A DNA stretch of 14,109 bases from Firmicutes bacterium UBA5486. Lineage in GTDB: Bacteria > Bacillota > UBA4882 > UBA10575. The position numbers and the translations under genes were made by a program. Where the stretch lies: assembly GCA_002427045.1 (NCBI GenBank), contig DIPO01000061.1, positions 95,864 to 109,972 of the forward strand, given 5' to 3'. The stretch's first letter is position 1, and each line of letters opens with the position of its first letter. Positions 14,041 to 14,109 of this stretch are shown one piece after another. The notes under the pieces are model-generated. The model did no database searches. It had not been told where the DNA came from and saw only the letters and a program-made list of their open reading frames with translations.

Positions 14041-14109
14041 TGAATAACCCTCCCTCGTAGGATGTATTTTTTTCCATAAACAAGCTTTTTGCGATGTGTC
14101 CTTTTTAAA

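Overview
The window is chromosomal housekeeping DNA of a Gram-positive, AT-rich bacterium, most likely a Firmicute (Bacillota). I infer this from strong GGAGG-type ribosome binding sites, frequent TTG and GTG starts, near-consensus sigma-A promoters, an S-box (SAM-I) riboswitch in front of metK, and the accD-accA-pfkA and prfA-prmC gene clusters. A clostridial or related anaerobic lineage is possible, but the sequence does not settle this. All 13 genes lie on the minus strand, so the window reads biologically from right to left. There are no rRNA or tRNA genes, insertion sequences, CRISPR arrays or phage genes.

Layout in the direction of transcription: (1) 14040-11226, a tldD-tldE pair encoding the two halves of a metallopeptidase; the genes overlap by 8 nt. 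(2) 11225-11077, a gap with two mutually exclusive hairpins, then a probable lipid and glycolysis operon (11076-7869): a small DUF2007-like protein, accD, accA and pfkA. (3) 7868-7590, a complete control region with a near-perfect promoter, a SAM-I aptamer and an intrinsic terminator, driving metK (7589-6399). (4) A second clear promoter (6390-6362), rpmE for zinc-type ribosomal protein L31, and a strong palindromic terminator (6117-6081). (5) 6014-1037, a tight series of a YqhQ-like DUF1385 membrane protein, prfA, prmC, ktrB and ktrA. (6) 1036-756, a 281-nt gap without a gene but with several small inverted repeats. (7) 722-45, a HypB-family GTPase that lacks the usual metal-binding motifs.

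Functional links: AccD and AccA form the carboxyltransferase of acetyl-CoA carboxylase and sit with phosphofructokinase. RF1 (prfA) is the substrate of PrmC, so their tight coupling makes sense. KtrB and KtrA are the pore and gating ring of one potassium uptake system. TldD and TldE form one protease. MetK makes the SAM that its riboswitch senses and that PrmC consumes.

I see no clear new system. The best items for follow-up are the metal-site-less HypB paralogue, the overlapping hairpins ahead of the acc operon, the unexplained 281-nt gap, and the placement of ktrBA behind prfA-prmC. Several start codons were moved from the longest possible reading frame on the basis of ribosome binding sites and family N-termini; each entry says so.
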